Made by a program: the position numbers and the translations under genes. Shown in pieces: positions 6,222 to 13,909 of a DNA stretch of 34,440 bases (within the stretch, counting starts at the first letter, position 1; every line of letters starts with the position of its first letter). The notes beneath the pieces are model-generated. The model saw only the letters and a program-made list of their open reading frames with translations, did no database searches and was not told where the DNA came from. The stretch is taken from positions 1 to 34,440 of the forward strand of contig CACHRX010000012.1 in the NCBI GenBank assembly GCA_902582385.1. Reading direction: 5' to 3'. The stretch comes from an uncultured Pelagibacteraceae bacterium (GTDB lineage Bacteria > Pseudomonadota > Alphaproteobacteria > Pelagibacterales > Pelagibacteraceae).

Positions 6222-7139
6222 ATGAAAAAAAAATTACCTAGTAAATACAAGCTAAATGGCGGCTTTTTCTATAATGATGACAGTTTAAAGATCTTAAAGA
6301 GTAAAGCATTCGTTAAAAAATATAAAAATAAGATAGATTTAGTTTTTACCTCTCCCCCATTCCCTCTAATTACACCCAAAAAATATAAAAATAGAAAAGG
6401 TGAAGATTATATTAATTGGTTTGCTGATTATGCTGAGCCATTAAAAAAAGTATTAAGTAAAAAAGGTTCAATTGTTATTGAGATAGGAAATAGTTGGACA
6501 CCTGGTTATCCAACACATGCACTTATAGAAGTAAAAGCTTTAATGAAATTTATGGAAAAAGGTGGTTTCCATCTATGTCAGGAATTTGTTTGGTATAATC
6601 CTGCAAAACTTCCAGGCCCAGCCGAATGGGTAACTAAATATCGAGAAAGAGTAAAAGACTCTTTTACTAAAATTTGGTGGTTTGCAAAAACTCCAAGACC
6701 ACACGCTGATAATAAACAAATACTAACTGAGTACAGCAAAGGAATGTTAAAATTATTACAAAAGAAAAAATATAATTCAGGAAAAAGAGCAACAGGTCAT
6801 AACATTAGCACAAAAGGTTTTTTCACAAGAAATAAAGGTGCTATTCCACCAAATGTCTTTGAAGATTTTGATAATTTTTTGAGAATTTCAAATACAAGTA
6901 ATGTTAATAAATACAGAGAATATTGTAAGAAAAATAATCTACCAGCTCATCCAGCGAGAATGCCACCAGAGTTAGCAGAATTTTTTATAAGATTTTTAAC
7001 AAAAAGAAAGTCATTAGTTTTAGACCCATTTGCAGGATCAAATACTACTGGTTATGTTGCATCAAAACTTGGCAGAAAATGGTTATCAATTGAAAAAGAT
7101 TTAAACTATATTAAAGGTTCTAATGGATGGTTTAAGTAG
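6222..7139 (+). CDS. PvuII-type DNA (cytosine-N4) methyltransferase
   Basis: This is a 305-residue beta-class amino-methyltransferase. The catalytic motif IV is DLVFTSPPFPLI (39-50) and the S-adenosylmethionine motif I is LDPFAGSNTTG (267-277), followed by RKWLSIE. The order motif IV then motif I is that of the beta class, and SPPF is characteristic of N4-cytosine enzymes. Several other blocks match M.PvuII as I remember it: FVWYNPAKLPGPAEWV, VKDSFTKIWWFAK, TGHNI, AIPPNVF and AHPARMPPELAEFFIRFLT. It should modify a short palindromic site; the sequence recognised cannot be read here. It is divergent from the GHKL-ATPase operon and may protect the host from it. Alternatively it is an orphan methylase. 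Its stop overlaps the convergent permease gene by 8 bases. Confidence 0.93.
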   Translation: MKKKLPSKYKLNGGFFYNDDSLKILKSKAFVKKYKNKIDLVFTSPPFPLITPKKYKNRKGEDYINWFADYAEPLKKVLSKKGSIVIEIGNSWTPGYPTHALIEVKALMKFMEKGGFHLCQEFVWYNPAKLPGPAEWVTKYRERVKDSFTKIWWFAKTPRPHADNKQILTEYSKGMLKLLQKKKYNSGKRATGHNISTKGFFTRNKGAIPPNVFEDFDNFLRISNTSNVNKYREYCKKNNLPAHPARMPPELAEFFIRFLTKRKSLVLDPFAGSNTTGYVASKLGRKWLSIEKDLNYIKGSNGWFK

Positions 7140-7983
7140 TTTTATTTATTGATTGTTCTCTTTGATAAATATAGATACCACTCATCACAATTATAGCTAA
7201 TCCTAAAAAAGTCCAACTATCTGGAAAGTCACTAAAGAAATAATAACCTATTATAATGTTTGTTACTATTTCAAAGTAACTAAATGGAGCCAATTTAGAG
7301 GCATCGGCGTATTTTAAAGATAAGATTAAAAATAAATGACCTATACAAGCAAAAACTCCTATTGCAGCCATCATAGACCATTGACTAGTAGTTGGTTGAA
7401 CCCAAACAAACGGCATTACACAAGAAATAATGACTGCTCCTACTACACCTGTTAATAATAAAGTTAATAAAGGATTGTCAGAGGTGCTCAATTTACGAGT
7501 TATTATTAAATAAAAACCGTACATAATTCCCGTCCCAAGAGCTGCAAAACTTGCTAAATTAATTTCAACAAAACCAGGTCTTATTACAACTAAAGATCCG
7601 ATAAATCCTATAATAACAGCTGACCATCTTCTAAAGCCTACTTTTTCACCTAGAAAAACTGGAGAAAATGCAGTTACTATTAAAGGTGCCACAAAAGCCA
7701 AGGTTAATGCTTTTGCAAGAGAAATAACTGATATTGCATAAAAAAAACAAATGTTTGCAGTTAAAAGTATTAATCCTCTTATAAATTGTAATTTTGGTTT
7801 TTCTGTCCAAACTAGATTTTTTCGAAAAAAGAAAAACATAAATGGAAGAGTAAAGGCAACTGTAAAAAAATATCTAGCCCATGTAATTTGTAGTACAGGA
7901 AGATCTGCACTTAAATATTTTGCAAATCCATCCATTATTGGAAGCATTACCCAGGCCAAAAGATTAAAAATTATAGCCTTCAT
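7132..7983 (-). CDS. EamA-family (drug/metabolite transporter superfamily) permease
   Basis: The 283-residue, very hydrophobic protein has about ten predicted membrane helices in two EamA repeats (roughly 5-135 and 145-277). The first repeat begins WVMLPIMDGFAKYLS and contains ITWARYFF. The second begins FAALGTGIMYGFYLIITRKL and ends with a YFEIVTNIIIGYYFF helix, typical of the family. These proteins export or import small metabolites such as amino acids, nucleobases or S-adenosylmethionine; the substrate cannot be read from sequence. The gene follows the AEC permease on the same strand (16 bases apart) and marks the return from the island to core-like content. The hydrophilic tail is short and basic. 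Confidence 0.88.
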   Translation of the reverse strand: MKAIIFNLLAWVMLPIMDGFAKYLSADLPVLQITWARYFFTVAFTLPFMFFFFRKNLVWTEKPKLQFIRGLILLTANICFFYAISVISLAKALTLAFVAPLIVTAFSPVFLGEKVGFRRWSAVIIGFIGSLVVIRPGFVEINLASFAALGTGIMYGFYLIITRKLSTSDNPLLTLLLTGVVGAVIISCVMPFVWVQPTTSQWSMMAAIGVFACIGHLFLILSLKYADASKLAPFSYFEIVTNIIIGYYFFSDFPDSWTFLGLAIIVMSGIYIYQREQSINKTT

Positions 7984-7999
7984 TATAGATAAATATGGA

Positions 8000-8902
8000 T
8001 TAATTAAAGTATTTTAAAGCAAAGAATACAACTATCGGAACAGTTATAAATGACATAAGTGTTGAAACAACAATAGTACTAGCAACACTGTCTACGATCT
8101 TTTTTGGTGAATATATTGATGCTACAAGATAATTGAGAACAGCACTTGGCATTGAACATTGAATTAATAAAACACCAGCTGCAAATCCATCTAGATTAAA
8201 ATATAGGATTAATAAATATCCTATTATAGGACCAATGATTACTCGTCCTATAGAGGAAAATATTGCTTTATTGAGTGAAAAGACTTTTAGTCTTGTTAAA
8301 GCAATTCCTAAGGACATCAAAATCAGAAATATTGTTGCATACATTAGTAGAAAGGTAGTATTTTCAACAAATCCTGGAAGTCTTAAATCATAGTAAAGTA
8401 AAAATATGGCGATTATGATTGCATAAAAAGGAGGACTCTTAAGTATAATATTCAAACTAAATTTTCTATCAGCTAAAAATACACCTAAAGTGAAATGGCA
8501 TAAAATAATCAATGCAGATATTGCTGCTGAAACACCAAGACCTTGAGAACCATAAGCAAATAAACATATCGGTAACCCCATATTTCCAGTATTGGGCATT
8601 GTTAATGGAGGTAATTCTCTAATAATATCTTTGGTTTTTAAAAGGTATAATATTATTACACCTGTAATCATAAATCCACAAATGGCTAATGCATAATACC
8701 AAAAATAACTAAGAAAGATATTGAATGAAATATTTACTGGATTTAAAGCGTAAATAATCATTGCTGGAGTACCAACGTTAGCAGCAAAATTAGTAATAAA
8801 AGTTGTATCTATTTTGGGATTTTTTTTACCTAAATAATATCCAATACCAACAACAAAAAAAACAGGAAATAAAACTTCAAAAAGTTTAATATAAATGTCC
8901 AT
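8000..8902 (-). CDS. AEC-family (auxin efflux carrier type) permease
   Basis: This 300-residue integral membrane protein has about ten hydrophobic helices. It shows the inverted-repeat design of the AEC/Mem_trans family: the N-terminal half carries VGIGYYLGKKNP and an ANVGTPAMIIYALNP crossover, and the second half carries IQCSMPSAVLNYLVASIY. The segment LTMPNTGNMGLPICLFAYG near residue 105 is a family hallmark. Bacterial members transport organic acids such as malate or malonate, but the substrate here is unknown. The start codon overlaps the stop of hom by one base (TAATG), suggesting coupled translation with the threonine/methionine pathway gene. Confidence 0.9.
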   Translation of the reverse strand: MDIYIKLFEVLFPVFFVVGIGYYLGKKNPKIDTTFITNFAANVGTPAMIIYALNPVNISFNIFLSYFWYYALAICGFMITGVIILYLLKTKDIIRELPPLTMPNTGNMGLPICLFAYGSQGLGVSAAISALIILCHFTLGVFLADRKFSLNIILKSPPFYAIIIAIFLLYYDLRLPGFVENTTFLLMYATIFLILMSLGIALTRLKVFSLNKAIFSSIGRVIIGPIIGYLLILYFNLDGFAAGVLLIQCSMPSAVLNYLVASIYSPKKIVDSVASTIVVSTLMSFITVPIVVFFALKYFN

Positions 8903-10194
8903 TAATTATATAGCCTAATTAATGTTGGAAATTTAAGAATATTCTTATTTTTTCTAAATATTGATAAGCAATTTCTTGCATTAATTTCTGTTGTTTTGTG
9001 AGTAATTATTACAATAGTTGCTCTCTTATTTTTCTTGTCAGGAGTTTGAATGATTCTTTTTATGGAAATCTTATAATTGGCAAGTCTATTAGTAATAAGT
9101 GACAGAACACCAGATCTGTCTTTAACTTCAAATCTCAAATATAATGAATTACTATAATAGTCACTGTTATAGGGTTTTATGCTTTTTCTTTTTAAAAATG
9201 AAACACCAAAAGGTTTGTTTAAATTTCCTCTCATTATAGAAAGTAAGTCTGAAAGTAATGATGAAGAAGTTGGACCAGGTCCGGCACCCTCACCTTGTAA
9301 AATACTTTCTCCTACCGGTTTACCTTGGATAATAACAGCATTCATAACTCCATTAACATTACCAATATACGAATTTTTACTGACCATACACGGGTGCACA
9401 GTTTCAAATAACTGATTATTTATGATTTCAGAGATACCTAATAATTTAATTCTTAAATTTAACTGATTTGCTATTTTAATATCTTTAAGATGAATATTTT
9501 CAATTCCTTCCATTATACATCTACTTTTTGAAATTTGATTATTATAAGCCAGTGCAGATAAAATTCTAATTTTAGCAAAAGCATCGAATCCATTTAAATC
9601 AAGTTTGGGATTTCCTGGTTCGGCGTAACCTAAGGATTGGGCTTTTTTTAAAACTTTTTCAAAAGTTTCATTAGTATTTTCCATTTCAGATAAAATATAA
9701 TTTGTCGTTCCATTCAAAATTCCATAAACTTTTGTTATTTTATTTGTTAGTAAGCCTTCTTTGATAGATCTAAGTATAGGTATACCGCCAGCAACTGATG
9801 CTTCAAATTCTAGGTTAACATTATTTTTTTCAGCTAATTTAGCTAAATAATCTCCATGCTTTGCAATTAATGCTTTGTTTGGTGTAATAACATTAATTCT
9901 GTTTTTAAGGGCTGTTTCAACTACTTTTTTTGAGACACCATTTGATAACCCAATACATTCGAAAACAATATCAATTTTTTTTTCTTTAAAAATATTAAGT
10001 GGATTTGAAAAAAAAATATTTTTTTTAATCTTAAATTTCCTTTTTTTGTTTTTATTTTTTGCTGATACTGCAACTATTTCTATTTTTTTTCCTGTTTTAA
10101 GTTCGATATAATTTTTTTTAGAATTTAATTCTCTATATAAATAATTGCCAATTTGTCCTAAGCCAACAATAGCAATTTTAATCTTATTAGTCAT
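8902..10194 (-). CDS. hom: Homoserine dehydrogenase
   Basis: The 430-residue cytoplasmic enzyme reduces aspartate semialdehyde to homoserine with NAD(P)H, the branch point to threonine and methionine. The Rossmann loop VGLGQIG lies at 10-16. The catalytic and substrate blocks GILNGTTNYILSEM (about 168-181), AEPGNPKLDLNGFDAFAK and the stretch around GEGAGPGPTSSSLLSDL are all present. Residues from about 350 form an ACT domain (LRFEVKDRSGVLSLITNRL), which usually senses threonine. The length and domain order are those of the single-function bacterial enzyme, without fused aspartokinase. Downstream on the same strand come the two permeases; upstream are a small lipoprotein gene and argC, closely spaced. 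In this window the product feeds the methionine route through metY. Confidence 0.96.
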   Translation of the reverse strand: MTNKIKIAIVGLGQIGNYLYRELNSKKNYIELKTGKKIEIVAVSAKNKNKKRKFKIKKNIFFSNPLNIFKEKKIDIVFECIGLSNGVSKKVVETALKNRINVITPNKALIAKHGDYLAKLAEKNNVNLEFEASVAGGIPILRSIKEGLLTNKITKVYGILNGTTNYILSEMENTNETFEKVLKKAQSLGYAEPGNPKLDLNGFDAFAKIRILSALAYNNQISKSRCIMEGIENIHLKDIKIANQLNLRIKLLGISEIINNQLFETVHPCMVSKNSYIGNVNGVMNAVIIQGKPVGESILQGEGAGPGPTSSSLLSDLLSIMRGNLNKPFGVSFLKRKSIKPYNSDYYSNSLYLRFEVKDRSGVLSLITNRLANYKISIKRIIQTPDKKNKRATIVIITHKTTEINARNCLSIFRKNKNILKFPTLIRLYN

Positions 10195-10195
10195 T

Positions 10196-10420
10196 TTATA
10201 AATCTGGATAATTAGTTTTTATAGTATAATCTCTCAAGTATAATTTATATTCTTCCCAAGTCATCAAAGTAATATCATTGGATTTTAGTAAAACTTTATT
10301 CATTTCATTTTTGAATTTATCCTTATTTTCCAGATCATCTTCTGTCCAATATTTCGAATTGGAGTTTAGTGAACAATTTGTAATTAAATTAAAAATTATT
10401 ATCAAAAAAATAAATCTCAT
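10196..10420 (-). CDS. Small predicted lipoprotein
   Basis: The product has 74 residues. MRFIFLIIIFNLITNC is a short hydrophobic signal ending in a cysteine at position 16, reminiscent of a type II signal peptide, although asparagine before the cysteine is unusual for a lipobox. The mature part is polar and acidic/lysine-rich with no repeat (TWEEYKLYLRDYTIKTNYPDL at the end). The start overlaps the stop of argC by one base and the stop is one base from hom, so it is co-transcribed with both. I recognise no family; small lipoproteins of this kind are frequent in SAR11 genomes. Confidence 0.7.
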   Translation of the reverse strand: MRFIFLIIIFNLITNCSLNSNSKYWTEDDLENKDKFKNEMNKVLLKSNDITLMTWEEYKLYLRDYTIKTNYPDL

Positions 10421-11442
10421 TAATTCAAACCCATTTTAATTGGAAAATTATATTTTAAATTTAAATTTTGTATTCCTTGTCCAGCACCACCTTTTATCAA
10501 ATTATCGATTGAGCATAATATTATTGCTTTATTTTTATATTTTGAGGCACAAACTGACATTATACAATTATTTGTGTTTATTACATCGTTTGTACTAAGT
10601 AGTGTATTAATCTTTAAAACTTTAATAAAATTATTTTCTTTATGAAAATTTATTAATGTTTTTTGCAATTTTTTTAGTGAAACATTTTTATTCAAATCTA
10701 CATAAATAGTACTTAAAATACCTCTGAACATTGGTGAAATATGAGGTGTGAAAGTAAAAAATAATTTTTGTTTTGTATATTTTTTAAGCATTTGCTCAAT
10801 CTCTGAATTATGTCTATGAGATGTTATCCCGTAAACACTTAAAGAGTCATATAAATTTTTATTAATATATTTTTTATGTATTCCTCTACCTCCACCTGAA
10901 TATCCAGACTTTGAGTCTATTATTATATTATTTGTTTTGATCAATTTTTTTTTAAATAATGGCACTAATGGTAGAAGAATAGAGGTTGGATAACAACCTG
11001 GGCAAGAAATTATTTTAAAATTTTTTACATTTTTTCCTGAAATTTCAGGTAATGCATAAATTGAATTTTTAATTTCTTTTGGAGCTCTATGATGTTGTTT
11101 ATACCATTTTAAATATTGTGATTTTTTTTCTAATCTAAAATCAGCCGCTAAATCGATTAAAGTATTGTTTTCAAGAAGATTCTTTGAAATTTCTTGAGCC
11201 TCACCATTTGGTAGTGCTGTAAATACTACATCTACATTTTTTAAATATTTTTTGTTATACTTTACAATTTTAGGTAAATTTTTATTTTTTAAAGATTTAT
11301 CATAAAATGAAATAAGTTTACCTACAGAATTATTACCACAAAGATATCTAATTTTTACTTTAGGATGTTTAATTAATAATTTTACTAATTGAACACCTAT
11401 ATAACCCGTAGATCCGGCAACTAAAATATTAATTTTAGACAT
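10420..11442 (-). CDS. argC: N-acetyl-gamma-glutamyl-phosphate reductase
   Basis: The 340-residue enzyme performs the third step of arginine synthesis, NADPH-dependent reduction of N-acetylglutamyl phosphate to the semialdehyde. The N-terminal nucleotide-binding loop is VAGSTGYIGVQL (about 8-19). The catalytic cysteine lies in ISCPGCYPTSILLPL. The SKSGYSGGGRG segment and HRHNSEIEQ block are signatures of the long (class I) ArgC. The length matches the family (about 340-350). It follows rpsI by 33 bases on the same strand, as in many alphaproteobacteria where rplM-rpsI-argC are linked, and it overlaps the lipoprotein gene. Confidence 0.96.
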   Translation of the reverse strand: MSKINILVAGSTGYIGVQLVKLLIKHPKVKIRYLCGNNSVGKLISFYDKSLKNKNLPKIVKYNKKYLKNVDVVFTALPNGEAQEISKNLLENNTLIDLAADFRLEKKSQYLKWYKQHHRAPKEIKNSIYALPEISGKNVKNFKIISCPGCYPTSILLPLVPLFKKKLIKTNNIIIDSKSGYSGGGRGIHKKYINKNLYDSLSVYGITSHRHNSEIEQMLKKYTKQKLFFTFTPHISPMFRGILSTIYVDLNKNVSLKKLQKTLINFHKENNFIKVLKINTLLSTNDVINTNNCIMSVCASKYKNKAIILCSIDNLIKGGAGQGIQNLNLKYNFPIKMGLN

Positions 11443-11475
11443 ATATTATTATAACAGTTAAAAATTAAAAAAGAA

Positions 11476-11913
11476 TTATCTTTTAGAAAATTGAAAGCTT
11501 CTTCTTGCTTTTCTTCTTCCAGGTTTTTTTCTTTCAACCGCCCTGGAATCTCTTGTGGTAAGTTTTTCGGTTTTAAGGGTAGCTTTAAAATTCTCATCAA
11601 ATTTAACTAAAGCTTTTGAAATACCATGAACCATAGCACCTGCTTGGCCCGTATGTCCACCTCCGCTGACATTACATCTTACATCATAGTCAGTCTTTTG
11701 ATTTATAATCTCAAATGGTCTAGTTACCTGCATTTTATGATTATCACTTACAAAATATTGATCATAAAATTTTCCATTTACATAAATTTTACCTGTGCCT
11801 TTTTTAACCCAGACTTTTGCAATAGAAGTTTTTCTTTTACCAGTTGCATATTTACTATCTTTAAAATCTAAGCTTAACTTAGATTTTTTTGATGATGACT
11901 GATTAGTTTCCAT
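11476..11913 (-). CDS. rpsI: 30S ribosomal protein S9
   Basis: The 145-residue protein is the small-subunit S9, which reaches the P-site tRNA with its basic tail. It has the typical YATGKRKTSIAKVWVKKGTG start of the conserved core (about 22-41), a GGGHTGQAGAMVHGISKAL block and the invariant basic end DSRAVERKKPGRRKARRSFQFSKR-like tail. The 20-residue serine- and lysine-rich N-terminal extension is common in alphaproteobacteria. It follows rplM with a 2-base gap, the universal L13-S9 pair. Confidence 0.98.
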   Translation of the reverse strand: METNQSSSKKSKLSLDFKDSKYATGKRKTSIAKVWVKKGTGKIYVNGKFYDQYFVSDNHKMQVTRPFEIINQKTDYDVRCNVSGGGHTGQAGAMVHGISKALVKFDENFKATLKTEKLTTRDSRAVERKKPGRRKARRSFQFSKR

Positions 11914-11915
11914 AA

Positions 11916-12374
11916 TTAATTTCTAACTATATTTTTATTATTAAGTTTATCAATATCTATTACTTTAGGGTTTTGAGCAGAATGTGGGTGTATACTGCCA
12001 GAGTAAATTTTTAATTTAGTAAGTTGTTTTTTTCCTAAAACTCCACCTGGTAACATTCGTTTAACAGCCATTTTTAATGCTTCTCCAGGTTTTTTTTCAA
12101 AAAGTTTTTCTGGTGTTGTTTCCTTAATTCCACCTGGATGTCCTGTGTGCTTGTAATATTTTTTATTCTGAAATTTTTTTCCTGTGAATCTAATTTGTTC
12201 AATATTTTTTACTACAACAAAATCTCCATCATCCATATGTGGAGTAAAGGTAGTTTTATTTTTACCTCTAATTATTTTAGAAATAATTGTTGCTAATCTT
12301 CCCACAACTGCATTTTTAGCATCTATTTCGTACCAGTTTGATGTTAGTTGGCCTTTTTTTAAGAATTTTGTCAT
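11916..12374 (-). CDS. rplM: 50S ribosomal protein L13
   Basis: The 152-residue protein is L13 of the large subunit, an early assembly protein that binds 23S rRNA. Recognisable blocks are WYEIDAKNAVVGRLAT (18-33), FTPHMDDGDFVVVKN and the KKYYKHTGHPGGIKETT region, followed by the MLPGGVLGKKQLTKLKIY segment. The length is normal. The start codon is only a few bases from a good-looking promoter on the same strand and has no Shine-Dalgarno, suggesting a very short or absent leader. It heads the rplM-rpsI-argC-lipoprotein-hom transcription unit. Confidence 0.98.
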   Translation of the reverse strand: MTKFLKKGQLTSNWYEIDAKNAVVGRLATIISKIIRGKNKTTFTPHMDDGDFVVVKNIEQIRFTGKKFQNKKYYKHTGHPGGIKETTPEKLFEKKPGEALKMAVKRMLPGGVLGKKQLTKLKIYSGSIHPHSAQNPKVIDIDKLNNKNIVRN

Positions 12375-12384
12375 TGTGCGTGGA

Positions 12385-12412
12385 TTAATACTATTATTAA
12401 CTGCAAAGTCAA
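12385..12412 (-). promoter_or_regulatory. Probable sigma-70 promoter for rplM-rpsI
   Basis: Read on the minus strand, TTGACT (12412-12407) and TATTAA (12390-12385) are spaced by 16 bases. Transcription would begin about 4-6 bases before the rplM ATG, implying an almost leaderless mRNA. The assignment is by motif only. Confidence 0.45.
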
Positions 12413-12425
12413 TTTGATATTTACC

Positions 12426-12453
12426 TTGTAAAATTGATCCAATCTGGTAATAA
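12426..12453 (+). promoter_or_regulatory. Possible sigma-70 promoter for metY
   Basis: TTGTAA (12426-12431) and TAATAA (12448-12453) are spaced by 16 bases just upstream of the SAM-II aptamer, so the transcript would begin at the aptamer's 5' stem. It lies back to back with the rplM promoter. The assignment is by motif only. Confidence 0.4.
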
Positions 12454-12456
12454 ATA

Positions 12457-12501
12457 AGAGCCGATTTGATCCTATTGCGGGCACATAACTGCTAAAAAGG
12501 A
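12457..12501 (+). promoter_or_regulatory. SAM-II riboswitch aptamer upstream of metY
   Basis: The segment carries the SAM-II signature in order: a GAGCC stem strand, the loop GATTTGATCC, TATTGC, the returning GGGC strand (about 12479-12482), and the conserved 3' part ACTGCTAAAAAGGA. The 3' GGA can pair with TCC in the first loop to make the pseudoknot that encloses S-adenosylmethionine. SAM-II is a compact alphaproteobacterial riboswitch that lowers expression of methionine genes when the ligand is plentiful. Identification is by eye against the remembered consensus, and the gene downstream is metY, as expected. Confidence 0.85.
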
Positions 12502-12517
12502 AATTTCATAAATTAAT

Positions 12518-12577
12518 CGGTAGGTATTTGAACTATATTGTGCGCCTTACATTAAGTTAAAGCACTAAAAAAGGAGT
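12518..12577 (+). promoter_or_regulatory. SAM-V riboswitch overlapping the metY ribosome-binding site
   Basis: The conserved 5' part CGGTAGGTATTTGAACT (12518-12534) and the middle TGTGCGCCTTACATTAAG match the SAM-V pattern known from marine bacteria. GTGC (12540-12543) pairs with GCAC (12562-12565). The final ACTAAAAAAGGAG includes the Shine-Dalgarno AAGGAG (12571-12576), 4 bases before the ATG. Binding of S-adenosylmethionine should tie that site into a pseudoknot and block translation. Together with the SAM-II aptamer 16 bases upstream this is a tandem two-riboswitch control. Confidence 0.85.
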
Positions 12578-12580
12578 AAA

Positions 12581-13909
12581 ATGAGAAAAAAAAGAAACAA
12601 TCCAGAAACCATAGCTTTGCATGGCGGAGAATATAGAAAAGATCCAACTACTAATTCTGTAGCTGTTCCTATATATAGAACTACTGCATATCAATTTGAC
12701 AATACTGAACATGCGGCGAAACTTTTTAAACTAGAAGAGTTTGGAAATATTTATACCAGAATAATGAATCCAACTAATGATGTTTTAGAAAAAAGATTAG
12801 CTGAACTCGAAGGAGGTTTAGCTTGTTTAACTGTTTCCTCAGGCCAAACAGCATCGAGTTTTGCAGTGCTAAATCTTGCACAATCAGGCGATAACATTGT
12901 TAGTTCTACTGATCTTTATGGGGGTACAGTTTCATTATTTACTAATACTCTAAGTAAACTTGGTATTGAAATTAGATATGCAGATCCAGCTAATCCAAAA
13001 AATTTTGAAAAACTTATAGACAATAAAACTCGTGCCTTTTATGGAGAAACTTTACCAAATCCATATTTAAGGGTTTTTCCTATAAAAGAGGTTTCAGATA
13101 TAGGGAGAAAATATAATATTCCTTTAATAATGGATAATACAGCAGCACCTGTTATCTGTAAACCAATAGAACATGGTGCCGCAATAGTTATTCATTCCTT
13201 AACAAAATATATTGGGGGTCATGGTACGGTTGTTGCTGGTAGTATTGTCGATGGTGGTAATTTTGATTGGACGGCTGATCCTAAAAGACAGCCCTTATTT
13301 AATGAACCAGATCCAAGTTATGGAGGAGTTATCTGGGGTAAAGCTGTTCCTGAATTAACCGGAGCTAACATACCTTTTGCTGTTAGAGCAAGAGTTTGTT
13401 TGTTAAGAGATCTAGGTTCATCTTTAGCACCAGATAATGCTTTTTCAATTATACAAGGCTTAGAAACAGTTGCATTGAGAATGGAAAGGCATTGTGAAAA
13501 TGCAAATAAAGTAGTTGAATTTTTATCTAAACATAAAGAAATCTCAAAAGTAATCTATTCCACAAAACATGAAAAAAAAATATCTGATAGAGCTAAACAA
13601 TATCTAAAAGGTGGAAATGGCGCTATGGTAGGAATTGAACTCAAAGGTGGAATTGAAGCAGGTAAAAAATTTATAGAAGCCCTGAAAATGTTTTATCACG
13701 TTGCAAATATTGGCGATGCAAGAAGTTTAGCTACACATCCTGCTAGTACAACTCATAGTCAATTAAATGAGGAACAACTTAAAGCCTCTGGTGTAACTCA
13801 TGGTTATGTAAGACTTTGTATTGGTATTGAACACATTGATGATATAATTGATGATATAGATCAGGCTCTAAACAAATCATCAAAAGGTAATTTAAAAGCA
13901 GTTAGTTAG
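12581..13909 (+). CDS. metY: O-acetylhomoserine aminocarboxypropyltransferase (sulfhydrylase)
   Basis: The 442-residue pyridoxal-phosphate enzyme of the Cys/Met metabolism family makes homocysteine from an acyl-homoserine and sulfide, or methionine from methanethiol. The cofactor lysine is K209 in HSLTKYIGGHG. The YTRIMNPTNDVLEKRLAELEGG block (58-79), the SSGQTASSFA loop and the C-terminal SLATHPASTTHSQL segment are all family signatures. The length of about 430-440 fits MetY rather than the shorter MetB/MetZ. Translation starts just after a SAM-V riboswitch, so expression falls when S-adenosylmethionine is high. Its 3' end overlaps the convergent heme A synthase gene by 8 bases. Confidence 0.95.
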   Translation: MRKKRNNPETIALHGGEYRKDPTTNSVAVPIYRTTAYQFDNTEHAAKLFKLEEFGNIYTRIMNPTNDVLEKRLAELEGGLACLTVSSGQTASSFAVLNLAQSGDNIVSSTDLYGGTVSLFTNTLSKLGIEIRYADPANPKNFEKLIDNKTRAFYGETLPNPYLRVFPIKEVSDIGRKYNIPLIMDNTAAPVICKPIEHGAAIVIHSLTKYIGGHGTVVAGSIVDGGNFDWTADPKRQPLFNEPDPSYGGVIWGKAVPELTGANIPFAVRARVCLLRDLGSSLAPDNAFSIIQGLETVALRMERHCENANKVVEFLSKHKEISKVIYSTKHEKKISDRAKQYLKGGNGAMVGIELKGGIEAGKKFIEALKMFYHVANIGDARSLATHPASTTHSQLNEEQLKASGVTHGYVRLCIGIEHIDDIIDDIDQALNKSSKGNLKAVS

